Origin: Dyella solisilvae
GTDB taxonomy: Bacteria > Pseudomonadota > Gammaproteobacteria > Xanthomonadales > Rhodanobacteraceae
Length of the DNA: 64,000 bases
NCBI RefSeq assembly: GCF_003351225.1
Contig: NZ_QQSY01000002.1
Span: forward strand, 148,066 to 212,065
Direction: 5' to 3'
The notes below the pieces were generated by a model. It did no database searches, had not been told where the DNA came from, and saw only the letters and a program-made list of their open reading frames with translations. Below, one piece after another: positions 52,181 through 62,015 of this stretch (positions are counted from its first letter, which is position 1; each line of letters starts with the position of its first letter). Position numbers and translations under genes: made by a program.

Positions 52181-52882
52181 CTAGAACCAGTCGACGCGGG
52201 TGATGGTGCGCCCCAGCGCCTTCTCCAGCTTCTTGCACAGCTTGGGCGTGCCGTTGACCAGCACGACCTCGGCAGCGGGCTTCAGCATGGGGGCATCGAC
52301 CAGCGAATCGCTATAGGCCACATGCCACTCCCCAACGCCCGCCGCAGCCAGTTGGGCCGTCTTGCGCCGCCCCACGTTGTGCACTTTCACGCGCATGCCG
52401 AGCAGGCCCGGGCGCAGCTGCGAGGCCAGCACCTCGACGTTCTCGATGCCCAGCTGCAGCAGGATGTGGCTGACCAGCACATGCTCGCAACCGGTGACGA
52501 CGATCACCCGATCACCATCGGCCTGGTGCCGGCGAAGCACGTTGAGACCATCGCGGCAGAACTGGCGCGGCCGACGCACCAGGCCGGCGCCGAACGCCTC
52601 GGCTGCCGCCTTGTAGCGACGCTCGCTCAGGCCCAACAGGCCCACGTGCACCAATGCGCGCAGCGCCAGCGTGCGCGAGAACGGCGCCGCCAGCGCCATC
52701 CACGGCAAGGCCATCACCGCGGCGAGCTTGCGCAGCGTCGAGCGCCGATAGCTATCGCGCATGAACAAAGAGAAGGCGTCGCCGTGGATCAGCACGCCGT
52801 CGAAGTCGAAGAGCACGGTGCGCGGTACGGACACAACGGCATCCGCCGCCACCGGCTGAATACTGGTTTCCCCTGTGGACAT
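52181..52882 (-). CDS. HAD superfamily phosphatase (subclass IB)
   Basis: Encodes 233 residues. HAD motif I is FDFDGVLIHGD near residue 24, motif II lies in VIVVTGCEHVLV and motif IV is near AYSDSLVDAPML. A helical cap with VMALPWMALAAPFSRTLALR sits between them. This subclass resembles the phosphoserine phosphatase and PgpC-like lipid phosphatase groups; substrate unclear. It begins 4 bp after trpC in the same operon and could share its transcript without a tryptophan role. Confidence 0.85.
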   Translation of the reverse strand: MSTGETSIQPVAADAVVSVPRTVLFDFDGVLIHGDAFSLFMRDSYRRSTLRKLAAVMALPWMALAAPFSRTLALRALVHVGLLGLSERRYKAAAEAFGAGLVRRPRQFCRDGLNVLRRHQADGDRVIVVTGCEHVLVSHILLQLGIENVEVLASQLRPGLLGMRVKVHNVGRRKTAQLAAAGVGEWHVAYSDSLVDAPMLKPAAEVVLVNGTPKLCKKLEKALGRTITRVDWF

Positions 52883-52886
52883 GGCC

Positions 52887-53681
52887 TTACTTGGTGTCGA
52901 ACAGTCGCTTGAGTTCGGCGCCCGGATCGTCGGCGCGCATGAACGCCTCTCCGACCAGGAACGCATTGATGCCGGCATCGCGCAGCAAGGCCACGTCATC
53001 GGGCGTGTGAATGCCCGACTCGCTGACCAGGATGCGGTCGTATTCCATCAACTGCTGCAGCTCGATGGAGGTTTCCAGCGAGGTATGGAAAGTGCGCAGG
53101 TTGCGGTTGTTCACGCCGATCAGCGGCACCGGCAAGGCCAGCGCGCGCTCCAGCTCCTCCGCGTCATGCACTTCGCACAGCACGTCCAGGTCGAGCTCGG
53201 CCGCCAGCAGCGACAGCTCCAGCAAGGCGGCGTCGCCCAGCGCGGCGACGATCAGCAGGATGCAGTCCGCGCCAATCACGCGCGCCTCGTAGACCTGGTA
53301 AGGGTCGATCACGAAATCCTTGCGCAGCACCGGCAGCGCGCACGCATCACGCGCCTGCTGCAGGAAGTCTTCGCTGCCGTGGAAGAAGTCGCGATCGGTC
53401 AGCACCGAGAGGCAGGCCGCGCCGCCCCTCTCGTAGCTGCGCGCAATCGCCGCCGGATCGAAGTCGTGACGGATCACGCCCTTGCTCGGACTGGCGCGCT
53501 TCACTTCGGCGATCACCGCCGGCAGGCCGGCATCCACTTTGGACTCGATCGCCGCGGCAAAGCCGCGCGTCTCGGGCAGGTCGCTCACCCGCGAGGAGAG
53601 TTCGACCAGCGGCAGCCTGGCGCTGCGCTCGGCGACCTCTTCGGACTTGCGGGTCAGGATGCGTTGAAGAATATCGGTCAT
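52887..53681 (-). CDS. trpC: Indole-3-glycerol phosphate synthase
   Basis: Encodes 264 residues, a TIM barrel that makes indole-3-glycerol phosphate from CdRP in tryptophan synthesis. Signatures: [16 protein letters not shown] at the start, [16 protein letters not shown] (catalytic lysine), [42 protein letters not shown] and [13 protein letters not shown]. It lies 42 bp after trpD in the trpGDC order. There is no fused trpF domain. Confidence 0.97.
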   Translation of the reverse strand: MTDILQRILTRKSEEVAERSARLPLVELSSRVSDLPETRGFAAAIESKVDAGLPAVIAEVKRASPSKGVIRHDFDPAAIARSYERGGAACLSVLTDRDFFHGSEDFLQQARDACALPVLRKDFVIDPYQVYEARVIGADCILLIVAALGDAALLELSLLAAELDLDVLCEVHDAEELERALALPVPLIGVNNRNLRTFHTSLETSIELQQLMEYDRILVSESGIHTPDDVALLRDAGINAFLVGEAFMRADDPGAELKRLFDTK

Positions 53682-53723
53682 GATGCAAGCTTGCTGGGTC
53701 GGGGCATGAAGAGGGCGTGAGCG

Positions 53724-54800
53724 TCAGCGGGCTTCCGCCAGCCGTCGAGTCGCCGCAACGAAAGCGTCCATTTTTGCACGGGCCGCGCCACTGGCAATGG
53801 TCTTGCGTGCGAGCTCGATGCCCGCGGCGATGGACTCCACCACGTTGGCCGCATACAGCGCCGCGCCCGCATTGAGGCACACGATGTCGTGCGGCACGCC
53901 GCGTTGGCCTTCGAGCGCCTCGATCAGCATGGCGCGCGATTCCACGGCGTTTTCCACGCGCAGGTTGCGGCTGGAGGCCATGGCCAGGCCGAAGTCCTCC
54001 GGCTCCACTTCGTACTCGTGCACTTCGCCATCGCGCAGCTCGCCCACCAGCGTCGCGGCGCCCAGCGAGATTTCGTCCATGCCATCGCGGCCCCACACCA
54101 CCAGCGCATGCCTTGCGCCAAGCTGTTGCAGCACGCGCACCTGGATGCCAACCAGGTCCGGATGAAACACGCCCATCAGGATATTCGGGGCGCCCGCGGG
54201 GTTGGTCAGCGGCCCGAGAATGTTGAACAGCGTGCGCACGCCCATCTCCTTGCGCACCGGCGCCACGACCTTCATCGCTGGATGATGGTTGGGCGCGAAC
54301 ATGAAGCCGATGCCGGTCTCCTCCATGCACTGAGCCACTTGCGCAGGCTGGAGGTCGATCACCGCGCCCAGCGCCTCGAGCACATCGGCGCTGCCTGACT
54401 TGGACGACACACTGCGCCCGCCATGCTTGGCGATGCGCGCGCCGGCCGCCGCCGCGACGAACATCGAGGCGGTGGAAATATTGAAGCTGGAGGCGCCGTC
54501 ACCACCGGTGCCGACGATGTCCACGAAATGCTCGTGCGGAGGCAGGTCCACCTTGGCCGACAGTTCGCGCATCACGCGCGCCGCGCCGGTGATCTCGCCC
54601 ACGGTCTCCTTCTTCACGCGCAGGCCGGTCATGATGGCCGCGGTCATCAGCGGACTCACCTCGCCACGCATGATCTGCCGCATCAGCTCGATCATCTCGT
54701 CGTGGAAGATCTCGCGATGTTCGATCGTGCGCTGCAGCGCCTCCTGCGGCGTGATAGTGACGCGGCGGCCCACCGGCTTGCTGGTTGCCGCGGCGCTCAT
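53724..54800 (-). CDS. trpD: Anthranilate phosphoribosyltransferase
   Basis: Encodes 358 residues, joining anthranilate and PRPP. The PRPP site [14 protein letters not shown] and [21 protein letters not shown] are diagnostic, followed by [10 protein letters not shown] and [12 protein letters not shown]. Its start overlaps the trpG stop by four bases (ATGA). The stand-alone form (not fused with TrpG) is used here. Confidence 0.97.
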   Translation of the reverse strand: MSAAATSKPVGRRVTITPQEALQRTIEHREIFHDEMIELMRQIMRGEVSPLMTAAIMTGLRVKKETVGEITGAARVMRELSAKVDLPPHEHFVDIVGTGGDGASSFNISTASMFVAAAAGARIAKHGGRSVSSKSGSADVLEALGAVIDLQPAQVAQCMEETGIGFMFAPNHHPAMKVVAPVRKEMGVRTLFNILGPLTNPAGAPNILMGVFHPDLVGIQVRVLQQLGARHALVVWGRDGMDEISLGAATLVGELRDGEVHEYEVEPEDFGLAMASSRNLRVENAVESRAMLIEALEGQRGVPHDIVCLNAGAALYAANVVESIAAGIELARKTIASGAARAKMDAFVAATRRLAEAR

Positions 54801-55393
54801 GCGGCGAGCTTCAACGGCAGGCCGAGGAAGTTGCGCAGCAGTTCATGGCCGTACTGGGTGAGGATCGACTCGGGATGGAACTGCACGCCCTCGACGTTGA
54901 GCGTCTTGTGGCGCAGCCCCATGATCTCGTCGATCGAACCGTCCGGGTGCTCGGTCCACGCCGTCACTTCGAGGCAATCGGGCAGCGAGGACTGCTCCAC
55001 CACCAGCGAGTGGTAGCGCGTGGCCTCGAACGGGTCAGGCAGTCCGGCGAACACGCCCTGGCCGCGATGGCGCACCGGCGAGGTCTTGCCGTGCATGATC
55101 TGCTTGGCGCGGATCACCTTGCCGCCGAAGGCCTGTCCGATCGCCTGGTGCCCCAGACACACGCCGAACACCGGGATCTCACCTGCCAGCTCGCGCAGCA
55201 CGTCGAGCGATACACCCGCGTCATCCGGCGTGCCCGGGCCGGGCGAAATCATGATGTGCGACGGTTTCAGCGCCCGGATGCCGGCCACGTCCAACGCGTC
55301 GTTGCGCACCACCTTCACTTCCTGTCCCAGCTCGCCCAGGTACTGCACGAGGTTGAAGGTGAAGCTGTCGTAGTTGTCGATCATCAGGAGCAT
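54797..55393 (-). CDS. trpG: Anthranilate synthase component II (glutamine amidotransferase)
   Basis: Encodes 198 residues. It supplies ammonia from glutamine to TrpE; the same subunit often serves PabB. Class I amidotransferase triad: Cys79 in [10 protein letters not shown], and His and Glu in GVQFHPESI. The oxyanion strand [10 protein letters not shown] is present. ATG 55393 gives [11 protein letters not shown], matching relatives; ATG 55384 is a possible alternative. First gene of trpGDC. trpE is 8.3 kb upstream on the same strand, beyond the murein-peptide cluster. Confidence 0.96.
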   Translation of the reverse strand: MLLMIDNYDSFTFNLVQYLGELGQEVKVVRNDALDVAGIRALKPSHIMISPGPGTPDDAGVSLDVLRELAGEIPVFGVCLGHQAIGQAFGGKVIRAKQIMHGKTSPVRHRGQGVFAGLPDPFEATRYHSLVVEQSSLPDCLEVTAWTEHPDGSIDEIMGLRHKTLNVEGVQFHPESILTQYGHELLRNFLGLPLKLAA

Positions 55394-55601
55394 GAGGAAT
55401 GCCAGCTTGTTGATTGCGCGTCGAATGGGGCGGATCCCGGGGCAGCGGATCGAAGGCCGCGCGCGGGTCCGGGAGGTGCATTGTGCGCAAACCTGCGCCG
55501 CACTGCAGCAACCATCGCTCACGAAAACGCCGCCGCGGCCCCGTCGTGCTATACCGGAGGCCGGTTTTCGCCCTTGCCGTGCGGCGTAGCGGGAGGCTGC
55601 C

Positions 55602-56189
55602 ATGAAGCTCGCGATCGGGTTGAAGGCGCATTCGGGCTGGGCCGCCGCCGTGGCGGTCGGGCTGGAGGACGAACACCCGCTCCTGGCCGACCGGCGACGC
55701 CTGTCGCTGGTGGACGCGCAGGACGCCGCCTGGGCCCGGCAGCCCTACCACGCCGCGGAGGGCCTGGCCCCGGAGCGCGCGCAGGCGCTGGTCGAGCGCA
55801 GCATCCAGGCCGCCCGCCGGGCGGCCGAGGTACGTTTCAGCCAGCTGCTGAACCAGTTGGGCGAGGCCGGCCACGAGATCGCGGGGGCCGTGGTGCTGAC
55901 CAGCTCACCGATGCCGGCGTGGACCACCGAGGAGATCCTCGCCGTGCACATCCGCATGCACCAGGCCGAGGGGCAGCTGTTTCCCGACGCGCTGGCAGCG
56001 GCGATCGCCGGGTTCGGCCTGCCGCTAGGGCTGATTCCCGAGCGCGAGCTCGACCAGTTGGCGCCATCGGTCTGCCCCTGGGCCGCCGAGATCGCCGCGC
56101 TGGGCAAGTGGGCCGGGCCGCCTTGGGGCGTGGACCAGAAGCACGCGGCCATTGCTGCCCTGGCCATGTTCGGCCAGCGCCTGCACTGA
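55602..56189 (+). CDS. Hypothetical protein
   Basis: Encodes 195 residues; family not recognised. No signal peptide or membrane helix. It opens with [20 protein letters not shown] and has an alpha/beta look, with [18 protein letters not shown] and [20 protein letters not shown] near the end. A GGGAGG site lies close to the ATG, and GC bias fits a coding frame. It stands alone, divergent from trpG and convergent with the oxidase gene. Confidence 0.75.
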   Translation: MKLAIGLKAHSGWAAAVAVGLEDEHPLLADRRRLSLVDAQDAAWARQPYHAAEGLAPERAQALVERSIQAARRAAEVRFSQLLNQLGEAGHEIAGAVVLTSSPMPAWTTEEILAVHIRMHQAEGQLFPDALAAAIAGFGLPLGLIPERELDQLAPSVCPWAAEIAALGKWAGPPWGVDQKHAAIAALAMFGQRLH

Positions 56190-56207
56190 CCGCGCGCCGG
56201 TGTTGCC

Positions 56208-57344
56208 TTAACGGACCAGTCGGCGCGGGTCGAGCATGGCCGGCGTGACGCCCGCATCCTGCAGATGCGCGGGCAGCGCGCGACCGAGCACGAGATGGGC
56301 GCAGGCCTCGCCCATCGCGGCCGAGGTCTGGATGCCGTAGCCGCCCTGCGCGGCCACCCAGAAGAAATCGCTCGCATCGGGCGCGAAGCCGCCCACCAGG
56401 TCGCCATCGGCCACGAACGAGCGCAGTCCGGCCCAGGTGCGCGTGGGGCGCCGGATGGTCATGGTGGTGGCCTCCTCGATGCGATGGATGCCCAGCGCAA
56501 TGTCCAGCTCCTCCGGCTGCACGTCGTGCGGCGGCGCCGGGTCCGCATTGGCGGCGCAGCCGAGCATGAGGCCCGCGTCCGGCTTGAAATAGAAGGTCTC
56601 GTCGATATCGATCACGAACGGCCAGTGGCCGCTGGTCACGCCCTGCGGCGGCTCGAACAGGAAGGCCGAGCGGCGCCGCGGCTCGATCCCGATCGGCGCC
56701 ACACCGGCCAGTGCAGCCACCTGGTCGACCCAGGCGCCGGCTGCGTTGACCAGCAGGGGCGCCCGGTAGGCCTGCTCGCCGGCATCGATGAACCAGTGAC
56801 CGGGGCCGTGCTCGATCGAGCGGATATCCACGTTGAAGCGCAGCTGTCCGCCCCGATGACGCATGCCGCGCAGGAAGCCCTGGTGCAGCTCGTTCACGTC
56901 GATGTCCGCAGCGCCCGGTTCAAACATCCCGATCTGCGCCGCTTCCGGGCGCAGCACGGGCACCGTGTCGCGCAGCCATGCGTGATCCACGAGGCGCAGC
57001 TCAGGCGAGTGTTGCGACAGCTCCTGGTGATGAGCCCGCACGGTGTCCATCTGATCGGCGGAGCCGATGCTCACCGAACCACGCGGCAACAGGATCGGTT
57101 GGCTCGCGAACCCCGCCGGCGGCGCATCGAAGAAATGACGCGCAGCGCGGGTCAGTGCGCGCACCTGCGGTGAGCCGTAGGTGGCCGAGTACAGCGCCGC
57201 CGAGCGCCCGGTGGCGTGCACGCCGGCATGCGCCTCGCGCTCGAGCACCAGCACCCGCGCATGCGGCGCCAGGAAGTAGGCCAGCGAAGCGCCGGCCATG
57301 CCGGCGCCGATTACGATCACATCGGCATCGAGCGGACCGGTCAT
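56208..57344 (-). CDS. DAO family FAD-dependent oxidoreductase
   Basis: Encodes 378 residues of the D-amino-acid/glycine oxidase family. The FAD-binding Rossmann motif is VIVIGAGMAGASLAYFL near the N-terminus; LLVNAAGAWVDQVAALAG and the C-terminal VGGFAPDASDFFWVAAQGGYG are family marks. A D-amino acid or N-methyl amino acid substrate is likely. Its start overlaps the L,D-transpeptidase stop (ATGA), the last position in a four-gene murein-peptide operon, so oxidation of D-alanine or D-glutamate released from murein is a reasonable hypothesis. Confidence 0.87.
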   Translation of the reverse strand: MTGPLDADVIVIGAGMAGASLAYFLAPHARVLVLEREAHAGVHATGRSAALYSATYGSPQVRALTRAARHFFDAPPAGFASQPILLPRGSVSIGSADQMDTVRAHHQELSQHSPELRLVDHAWLRDTVPVLRPEAAQIGMFEPGAADIDVNELHQGFLRGMRHRGGQLRFNVDIRSIEHGPGHWFIDAGEQAYRAPLLVNAAGAWVDQVAALAGVAPIGIEPRRRSAFLFEPPQGVTSGHWPFVIDIDETFYFKPDAGLMLGCAANADPAPPHDVQPEELDIALGIHRIEEATTMTIRRPTRTWAGLRSFVADGDLVGGFAPDASDFFWVAAQGGYGIQTSAAMGEACAHLVLGRALPAHLQDAGVTPAMLDPRRLVR

Positions 57345-58150
57345 CGCGGCAGCTCCACCGACGGCAATCGCCAGTCGTTGCGAAGATGCTCGTACTCACC
57401 CTGCGGCAACAGCACGAACACCGGCTGCTCCTCCGGCTTGAGCCAGGCCAGCAGGCGGCGCATCTCCGCCTCCGGCATCGCGGTGCATCCGGCGGTGGCG
57501 TCGGTCGGCGAACGCCACACGTGAGCGAAGATGCAGCTGCCGGCGCCGGCGCGCCCTTGCGCGTTGTGCTCGATCACGAAGCCCACCGTGTACAACTGAT
57601 CGCCGTTGAGGTGCAGATCACGCCGCATCGGCTCGCTGGAACCGGCCACTGCCTGCTCGCCCACCTGGCGCGCGTCGACGATGCGGTTGTAGTAGGGCGA
57701 GCCGCTGACGTCCATGCAGTAATCGGACGCCTGCAGCGCGCGGTACGGCATGTGCGTGTCCGCGCTGGCGGCGTAGCCGAAGGTCTGGCCAACGCGGTAC
57801 ACGCCGGCGGCGCTGCGGCCATCACCTTCCTGCTTCTGCGGCCCGTCGGCCTGCGGCCCGTTCAGGCCCAGGCCCCAGGCCGCGCCGGTGCGCCCTATCG
57901 TCACCGCCTGCGCGTCCCCCACGGCACGCCATTGGCCTTGTGCACGCTCGAAGGCGCGCAGCACGCCGTGGTCCGCGTTCCAGTCGGGAATCACCACCAG
58001 CACCATCTGGCGCGAGGCGCGCCACGCCGCATCGTCATTGGCGGCCATCGCGCCACCTCCCACCATCAGCAGGGCCATCGCAATGCCGCGCGCGCACCAA
58101 TGGCGCCATGCACTGCCCCCGCGCCTCCGCGCATTCGTCACGCCCGCCAT
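57341..58150 (-). CDS. Secreted L,D-transpeptidase-like (YkuD fold) protein
   Basis: Encodes 269 residues with a signal peptide (hydrophobic 22-34, ending in AMA). The catalytic region shows CIFAHVW, then TAGCTAMPEAEM, matching the YkuD active site (histidine and cysteine). A GLGLNG and QKQEGDGRSAAGVYRV segment is typical of this secreted subgroup. L,D-transpeptidases remodel peptidoglycan cross-links or anchor proteins to it. It starts one base after the epimerase stop and overlaps the oxidase gene. Confidence 0.88.
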   Translation of the reverse strand: MAGVTNARRRGGSAWRHWCARGIAMALLMVGGGAMAANDDAAWRASRQMVLVVIPDWNADHGVLRAFERAQGQWRAVGDAQAVTIGRTGAAWGLGLNGPQADGPQKQEGDGRSAAGVYRVGQTFGYAASADTHMPYRALQASDYCMDVSGSPYYNRIVDARQVGEQAVAGSSEPMRRDLHLNGDQLYTVGFVIEHNAQGRAGAGSCIFAHVWRSPTDATAGCTAMPEAEMRRLLAWLKPEEQPVFVLLPQGEYEHLRNDWRLPSVELPR

Positions 58151-58151
58151 A

Positions 58152-59249
58152 TCAGTAGTCCAGCCTCTCCACGTCGCGTATGTCCCGGATCCCGAGACCC
58201 GGCCCATCAGTCAGGTCGATCTCCGCCTCGCGGAAGATCGCCCCGCCATCCACCGGGTTGTACCGGCACAGCGCGGGGCCGTCCAGATCGATCTTGGTGA
58301 TCACCTCCGGGCGCGCCGCCGCCACGTGCGCCGCGGCCGTCACGCCGACAGCGCCCTCGAGCATGCAGCCGATCATGCAGCCCACACCATGCGCCGCCGC
58401 CAGGTCGGCGATGCGCAAGGCTCCGCTGATGCCGCCCGCCTTCATCAGCTTGATGTTGATGATGTCGGCCGCGCGCCGGCGGATCACTTCGATGGCATCG
58501 TTCGCGTCGAACACGCTTTCGTCGGCCACCACCGGCGTCTGCACGCGCGCGGTGACATGGCATAGCCCGTCGATATCGTTGGCAGGTACCGGTTGCTCCA
58601 GCAGTTCCGGTTGCACGCCAGCGTGCTCCACTGCCTGCAGCACCTGCACTGCCTGCTCGGCGCTCCAGCCCTGGTTGGCGTCGAGGCGCAGCGTGGCGCG
58701 ATCACCCACCGCCTCGTGGATGGCCAGCACGCGGCGGATGTCCAACGCAGGGTCCTTGCCCAGCTTGAGCTTCAGCGCCCGGTAGCCGCGTCCCACCGCA
58801 TGCAGCGACTGCTCGACCATGGCGGACACCTCGCCCACGCTGATGGTGAGGTCAGTGCGCAAGCGCGGGTGGCTGCCACCGAACAGCCGGTACAGCGGCG
58901 CGCCCTGCCACTGTCCCCACAAGTCGTGCACGGCGATGTCCATCGCCGCCTTCGCGCTGGGGTTGCCGGGCACGGCTTCGCGGATCAGCGCGGTGAGCTG
59001 GTCCAGCTCCGCCACTTCGCCGCCGATGAGATGCGGTGCGATGTGTTGGCGGATCGCCGCGACGATGGAGTCCAGTGTGTCGCCGGTGATGGCGGCTGTG
59101 GGCGGCGCGGCGCCATAACCAACATGGCCGCTGTCGGTATGCAGGCGAACAATCACGTCCTCGACCTGATCGACGCTGCGCAAAGCCGTGCGAAACGGCA
59201 GCTTCAGCGGCACACGCGACACGCCCAGTTCGATATGGGTAATGCGCAC
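58152..59249 (-). CDS. L-Ala-D/L-Glu epimerase (dipeptide epimerase)
   Basis: Encodes 365 residues of the enolase superfamily, muconate lactonising subgroup. Catalytic bases and metal ligands are visible: LKLKLGKD (KxK), RLDANQGWS (Asp), ELLEQPV (Glu), VVADESVF (Asp) and INIKLMKAGGI (Lys). Members convert L-Ala-D-Glu from murein into L-Ala-L-Glu so ordinary peptidases can use it. It is second in the operon, 4 bp after the NlpC/P60 gene and one base before the L,D-transpeptidase gene. The E. coli counterpart is YcjG. Substrate inferred from family and context. Confidence 0.92.
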   Translation of the reverse strand: MRITHIELGVSRVPLKLPFRTALRSVDQVEDVIVRLHTDSGHVGYGAAPPTAAITGDTLDSIVAAIRQHIAPHLIGGEVAELDQLTALIREAVPGNPSAKAAMDIAVHDLWGQWQGAPLYRLFGGSHPRLRTDLTISVGEVSAMVEQSLHAVGRGYRALKLKLGKDPALDIRRVLAIHEAVGDRATLRLDANQGWSAEQAVQVLQAVEHAGVQPELLEQPVPANDIDGLCHVTARVQTPVVADESVFDANDAIEVIRRRAADIINIKLMKAGGISGALRIADLAAAHGVGCMIGCMLEGAVGVTAAAHVAAARPEVITKIDLDGPALCRYNPVDGGAIFREAEIDLTDGPGLGIRDIRDVERLDY

Positions 59250-59253
59250 GCGT

Positions 59254-60660
59254 TCAGGGCCGGATATGCACGATGGCCGTCATGCGATCGACGTAGGAAT
59301 GCGCATCGTCGAGCATCAACGGCAGCAGCGGCGTTACCGACACCGCGTTGAGCTTCACCTGTCGCAGCCCGCCCTGGCCGTCGCGATAGCGGATGCCGGT
59401 GGTGTCGTGGATGACATAGGGCTGACCGTCGCGTTGACCGATCACCATCATCACGTGGCCCGGGATGTAGACCAGGTCACCCACCTTGAGCGCGGCGACC
59501 GCCTTCATGCGCACGTCGTGGCCATCGCTGGCGCTGAACGACTGGTGCGCCAGCGCCGGACTGCCCTCCTGCCGGCTGGTGTCACGCGGCATCTGCACGC
59601 CCATGCTGCGATAAACGTCCGACACGAAGCCGCTGCAGTCGCGCCCGTCATAGGCATGACCCCAGCCGTAGCGCTCTCCGAGGAACTTGAACGCCTGCCG
59701 CAGGATGTTCGCTTCGGTGAGTGGCAGGTAGTGGTCCGCGGTATCGGCCTGGCGCTGCAGCAGCACGGGCGAGAACGCGAGTCCGCCTTGCGGCGTGCGC
59801 AGCGGCAGTTCGACCACATGGGAACTGTAGGGAGACTCGCCATTCACCGGCTGGTCGGCGGGATGGTCGACCAGCCACGGCACGGCCACGCCCATGTCCA
59901 GCTGCAGTTGCGACAGCGCCGGCTGTTCCTCGGTAAACACGGTGCGCACGCTGGCGCCGGTCACCACGCGCCGCGGCTGCTTGCCCGCATAGGCGAACAC
60001 CTCGGCGGCGCCGCCTTCGGCCACGTTGTCGCGACGCGTCCATGCCGCATAGCGCGGACTGAGCACGAACAGCCACTGGCCATCGAGGCTTTCGTGCGCG
60101 ATGACGACCGGCGTGCCGGGAAATTCGGCGGTCTCCTGGAACCGGTCGATGTCGATGTCGTCGTTCGAGCTGAACACGCGCAGATCGGTGGGAAAGCTTC
60201 GCAGCGCCGAGCGGCGCACGATCAGGCCGTAGCGCGTCGGCTGCGTCGCCGCCACGCGGTCCAGCGCAAGCTGCGCGGTGATGCCCTGCAACGTCGCGGC
60301 CGGCACCTTCCTGCCCTGCTCGTCATACAACGGCTTCTTCGGCAACTGGGAAATATTGTTGATCCACTGCAACACCTGCTCGCGCGACAGCGCGGGCGGC
60401 AACGCGTGCAGGTCGCGCATCGACGGGTCGAGCCGGAACAGCCGCGCATTCTGCGTCGCGATGGCGTCGGCATCGAGCAACACGCGCTCGGGCTGGGCGA
60501 GCTGGCGTATCCAGTAGTCGGCACTGAGCATGGCGTCGTCACCGATGCCGATCACGCCCGAAGGCGGCACGGGGAGGGAATCGGGCGCCGTTCGCGCGGC
60601 CACCGGCGTGGCGACCAGGACTGCGGCGAGACACAACGCCATGACGGGAAACCATCGCAT
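59254..60660 (-). CDS. Secreted SH3b-NlpC/P60 murein endopeptidase
   Basis: Encodes 468 residues: a signal peptide (MRWFPVMALCLAAVLVATPV), two SH3-like regions (about 150-290; RYGLIVRRSALRSFPTDLRV and WLFVLSPRYAAWTRRDNVAE) and a C-terminal NlpC/P60 domain. The catalytic cysteine is in HAYDGRDCSGFVSDVYRSMG and the histidine in YIPGHVMMVIG. The arrangement resembles murein gamma-D-Glu-dipeptidyl hydrolases that release L-Ala-D-Glu, the substrate of the epimerase coded 4 bp downstream. ATG 60660 gives the signal peptide. First gene of the minus-strand operon. Confidence 0.9.
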   Translation of the reverse strand: MRWFPVMALCLAAVLVATPVAARTAPDSLPVPPSGVIGIGDDAMLSADYWIRQLAQPERVLLDADAIATQNARLFRLDPSMRDLHALPPALSREQVLQWINNISQLPKKPLYDEQGRKVPAATLQGITAQLALDRVAATQPTRYGLIVRRSALRSFPTDLRVFSSNDDIDIDRFQETAEFPGTPVVIAHESLDGQWLFVLSPRYAAWTRRDNVAEGGAAEVFAYAGKQPRRVVTGASVRTVFTEEQPALSQLQLDMGVAVPWLVDHPADQPVNGESPYSSHVVELPLRTPQGGLAFSPVLLQRQADTADHYLPLTEANILRQAFKFLGERYGWGHAYDGRDCSGFVSDVYRSMGVQMPRDTSRQEGSPALAHQSFSASDGHDVRMKAVAALKVGDLVYIPGHVMMVIGQRDGQPYVIHDTTGIRYRDGQGGLRQVKLNAVSVTPLLPLMLDDAHSYVDRMTAIVHIRP

Positions 60661-60794
60661 GAATGACCCTTGCTGAAGCCGGCGGAAGCTGGCCCGGGTC
60701 GAGCATATCGCCAGCCGCCGCGTTTGGGATGCCCCTCTTGTCACGCCCCGTCATCGTGCCTGTAGGATGCAAGCTCCACACCGGGGAGGATGGC

Positions 60795-62012
60795 ATGAAC
60801 GTGTTTCGCACGCTGGGCCAGGCGCTGGCGCTCGCTCTTGTACTTGGCGGCACGGCCCGCGCAGAGCAGGACCGGCCCATCACGCTCGACACGCATGTCG
60901 ACATCCCCTTCGCCTATATGCACGACCCGCGCTTCGACGCGGCCCACTCGGACCTGCTCAAGGTGGACCTGGACAAGATGAAGCAAGGCGGGCTGGATGC
61001 GGCCTTCTTCATCGTCTATGTCGAACAGGGTCCGCTCACGCCGGCAGGCTACGCGCACGCGGTGGTCGAGGCGCAAACCAAGTACGACGACATAGCGCTG
61101 ATGATCAAGCGCTATCCCGACCGCATCGGCCTCGCCACCACGCCGGATCAGGTGCGCGCCAACCGCGCCGCGGGCAAGTTGTCGGCGATGATCGGCGTGG
61201 AAAACGGCTACTCGCTGGGCCACGACCTGGCCAATCTCGACAAGGCCTACGCGCACGGCGCCCGCTACGTCGGCCTGGCCCACATGGGCCACAACGACCT
61301 GTGCACCAGCTCCACGCCGGAGGCCGACCTCGGCGATCCGCCGCTCAGCGACGCCGGCATCAGCGACTTCGGCCGCAGCGTGGTCAAGCGCGCCAACCAG
61401 CTTGGCATCATGGTGGATGTCTCGCACTCCTCCGACGCCTGCGTGCGCGACGTGCTCGCGCTCTCCACCTCACCCATCATTGCCTCGCATTCGTCCTCGC
61501 GCGCGCTGCTCAATCATCCGCGCAACCTGTCCGACGACCTGCTGCGCGCGATTGCGGCCAAGGGCGGCGTGATCCAGGCGGTGGCCGTAGGGACCTACCT
61601 CAAGTACGACGGGGGTCGCGAGCTGGCCGAGAAGGCGCTGCAGGCACAGGTAGCGCACGCCGCCGGCCACAAGGCATTCGACGCCGAGAAGGACGGCTAC
61701 CTGCCCGCCTATGTGGAAGGCATGAAGCGCATCGACGCCGCCTTCCCGCTGCCGACCGTCGACGACTTCGCCCGGCACATCCGCCACATGGTCGACGTGG
61801 CCGGCGTCGACCATGTGGGCATCGCCTCGGACTTCGACGGCGGCGGCGGTCTCGCCGACTGGAACGACGCCACCCAGACGCGCAACGTCACCGCCGCGCT
61901 GCGCCGGCAGGGCTTCAGCGACGCCGATATCGCCAAGCTGTGGAGCGGCAACCTGCTGCGCGTGTGGGGCGAGGTGACGGAGCGGGCCACGGTGCATCAC
62001 GTGGCGGGCTGA
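60795..62012 (+). CDS. Secreted membrane-dipeptidase-type (M19) peptidase
   Basis: Encodes 405 residues with a signal peptide (to about residue 24) and a renal-dipeptidase (M19) TIM barrel. Zinc ligands appear in LDTHVDIPF (HxD), IGVENGYSLG (Glu), VDVSHSSD and IIASHSSSR (His). The tail GIASDFDGGG and LWSGNLLRVW are family marks. M19 enzymes cut dipeptides, often with a D-residue at the C-terminal side. GGGAGGA precedes the ATG at 60795. It is divergent from the NlpC/P60 gene and 3 bp ahead of the D-Ala-D-Ala dipeptidase gene. Confidence 0.92.
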   Translation: MNVFRTLGQALALALVLGGTARAEQDRPITLDTHVDIPFAYMHDPRFDAAHSDLLKVDLDKMKQGGLDAAFFIVYVEQGPLTPAGYAHAVVEAQTKYDDIALMIKRYPDRIGLATTPDQVRANRAAGKLSAMIGVENGYSLGHDLANLDKAYAHGARYVGLAHMGHNDLCTSSTPEADLGDPPLSDAGISDFGRSVVKRANQLGIMVDVSHSSDACVRDVLALSTSPIIASHSSSRALLNHPRNLSDDLLRAIAAKGGVIQAVAVGTYLKYDGGRELAEKALQAQVAHAAGHKAFDAEKDGYLPAYVEGMKRIDAAFPLPTVDDFARHIRHMVDVAGVDHVGIASDFDGGGGLADWNDATQTRNVTAALRRQGFSDADIAKLWSGNLLRVWGEVTERATVHHVAG

Positions 62013-62015
62013 CCT

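Noticed and set aside
55394-55601. trp leader peptide and attenuator before trpG
   Set aside because: No short frame with tandem Trp codons and no terminator/antiterminator pair is seen.
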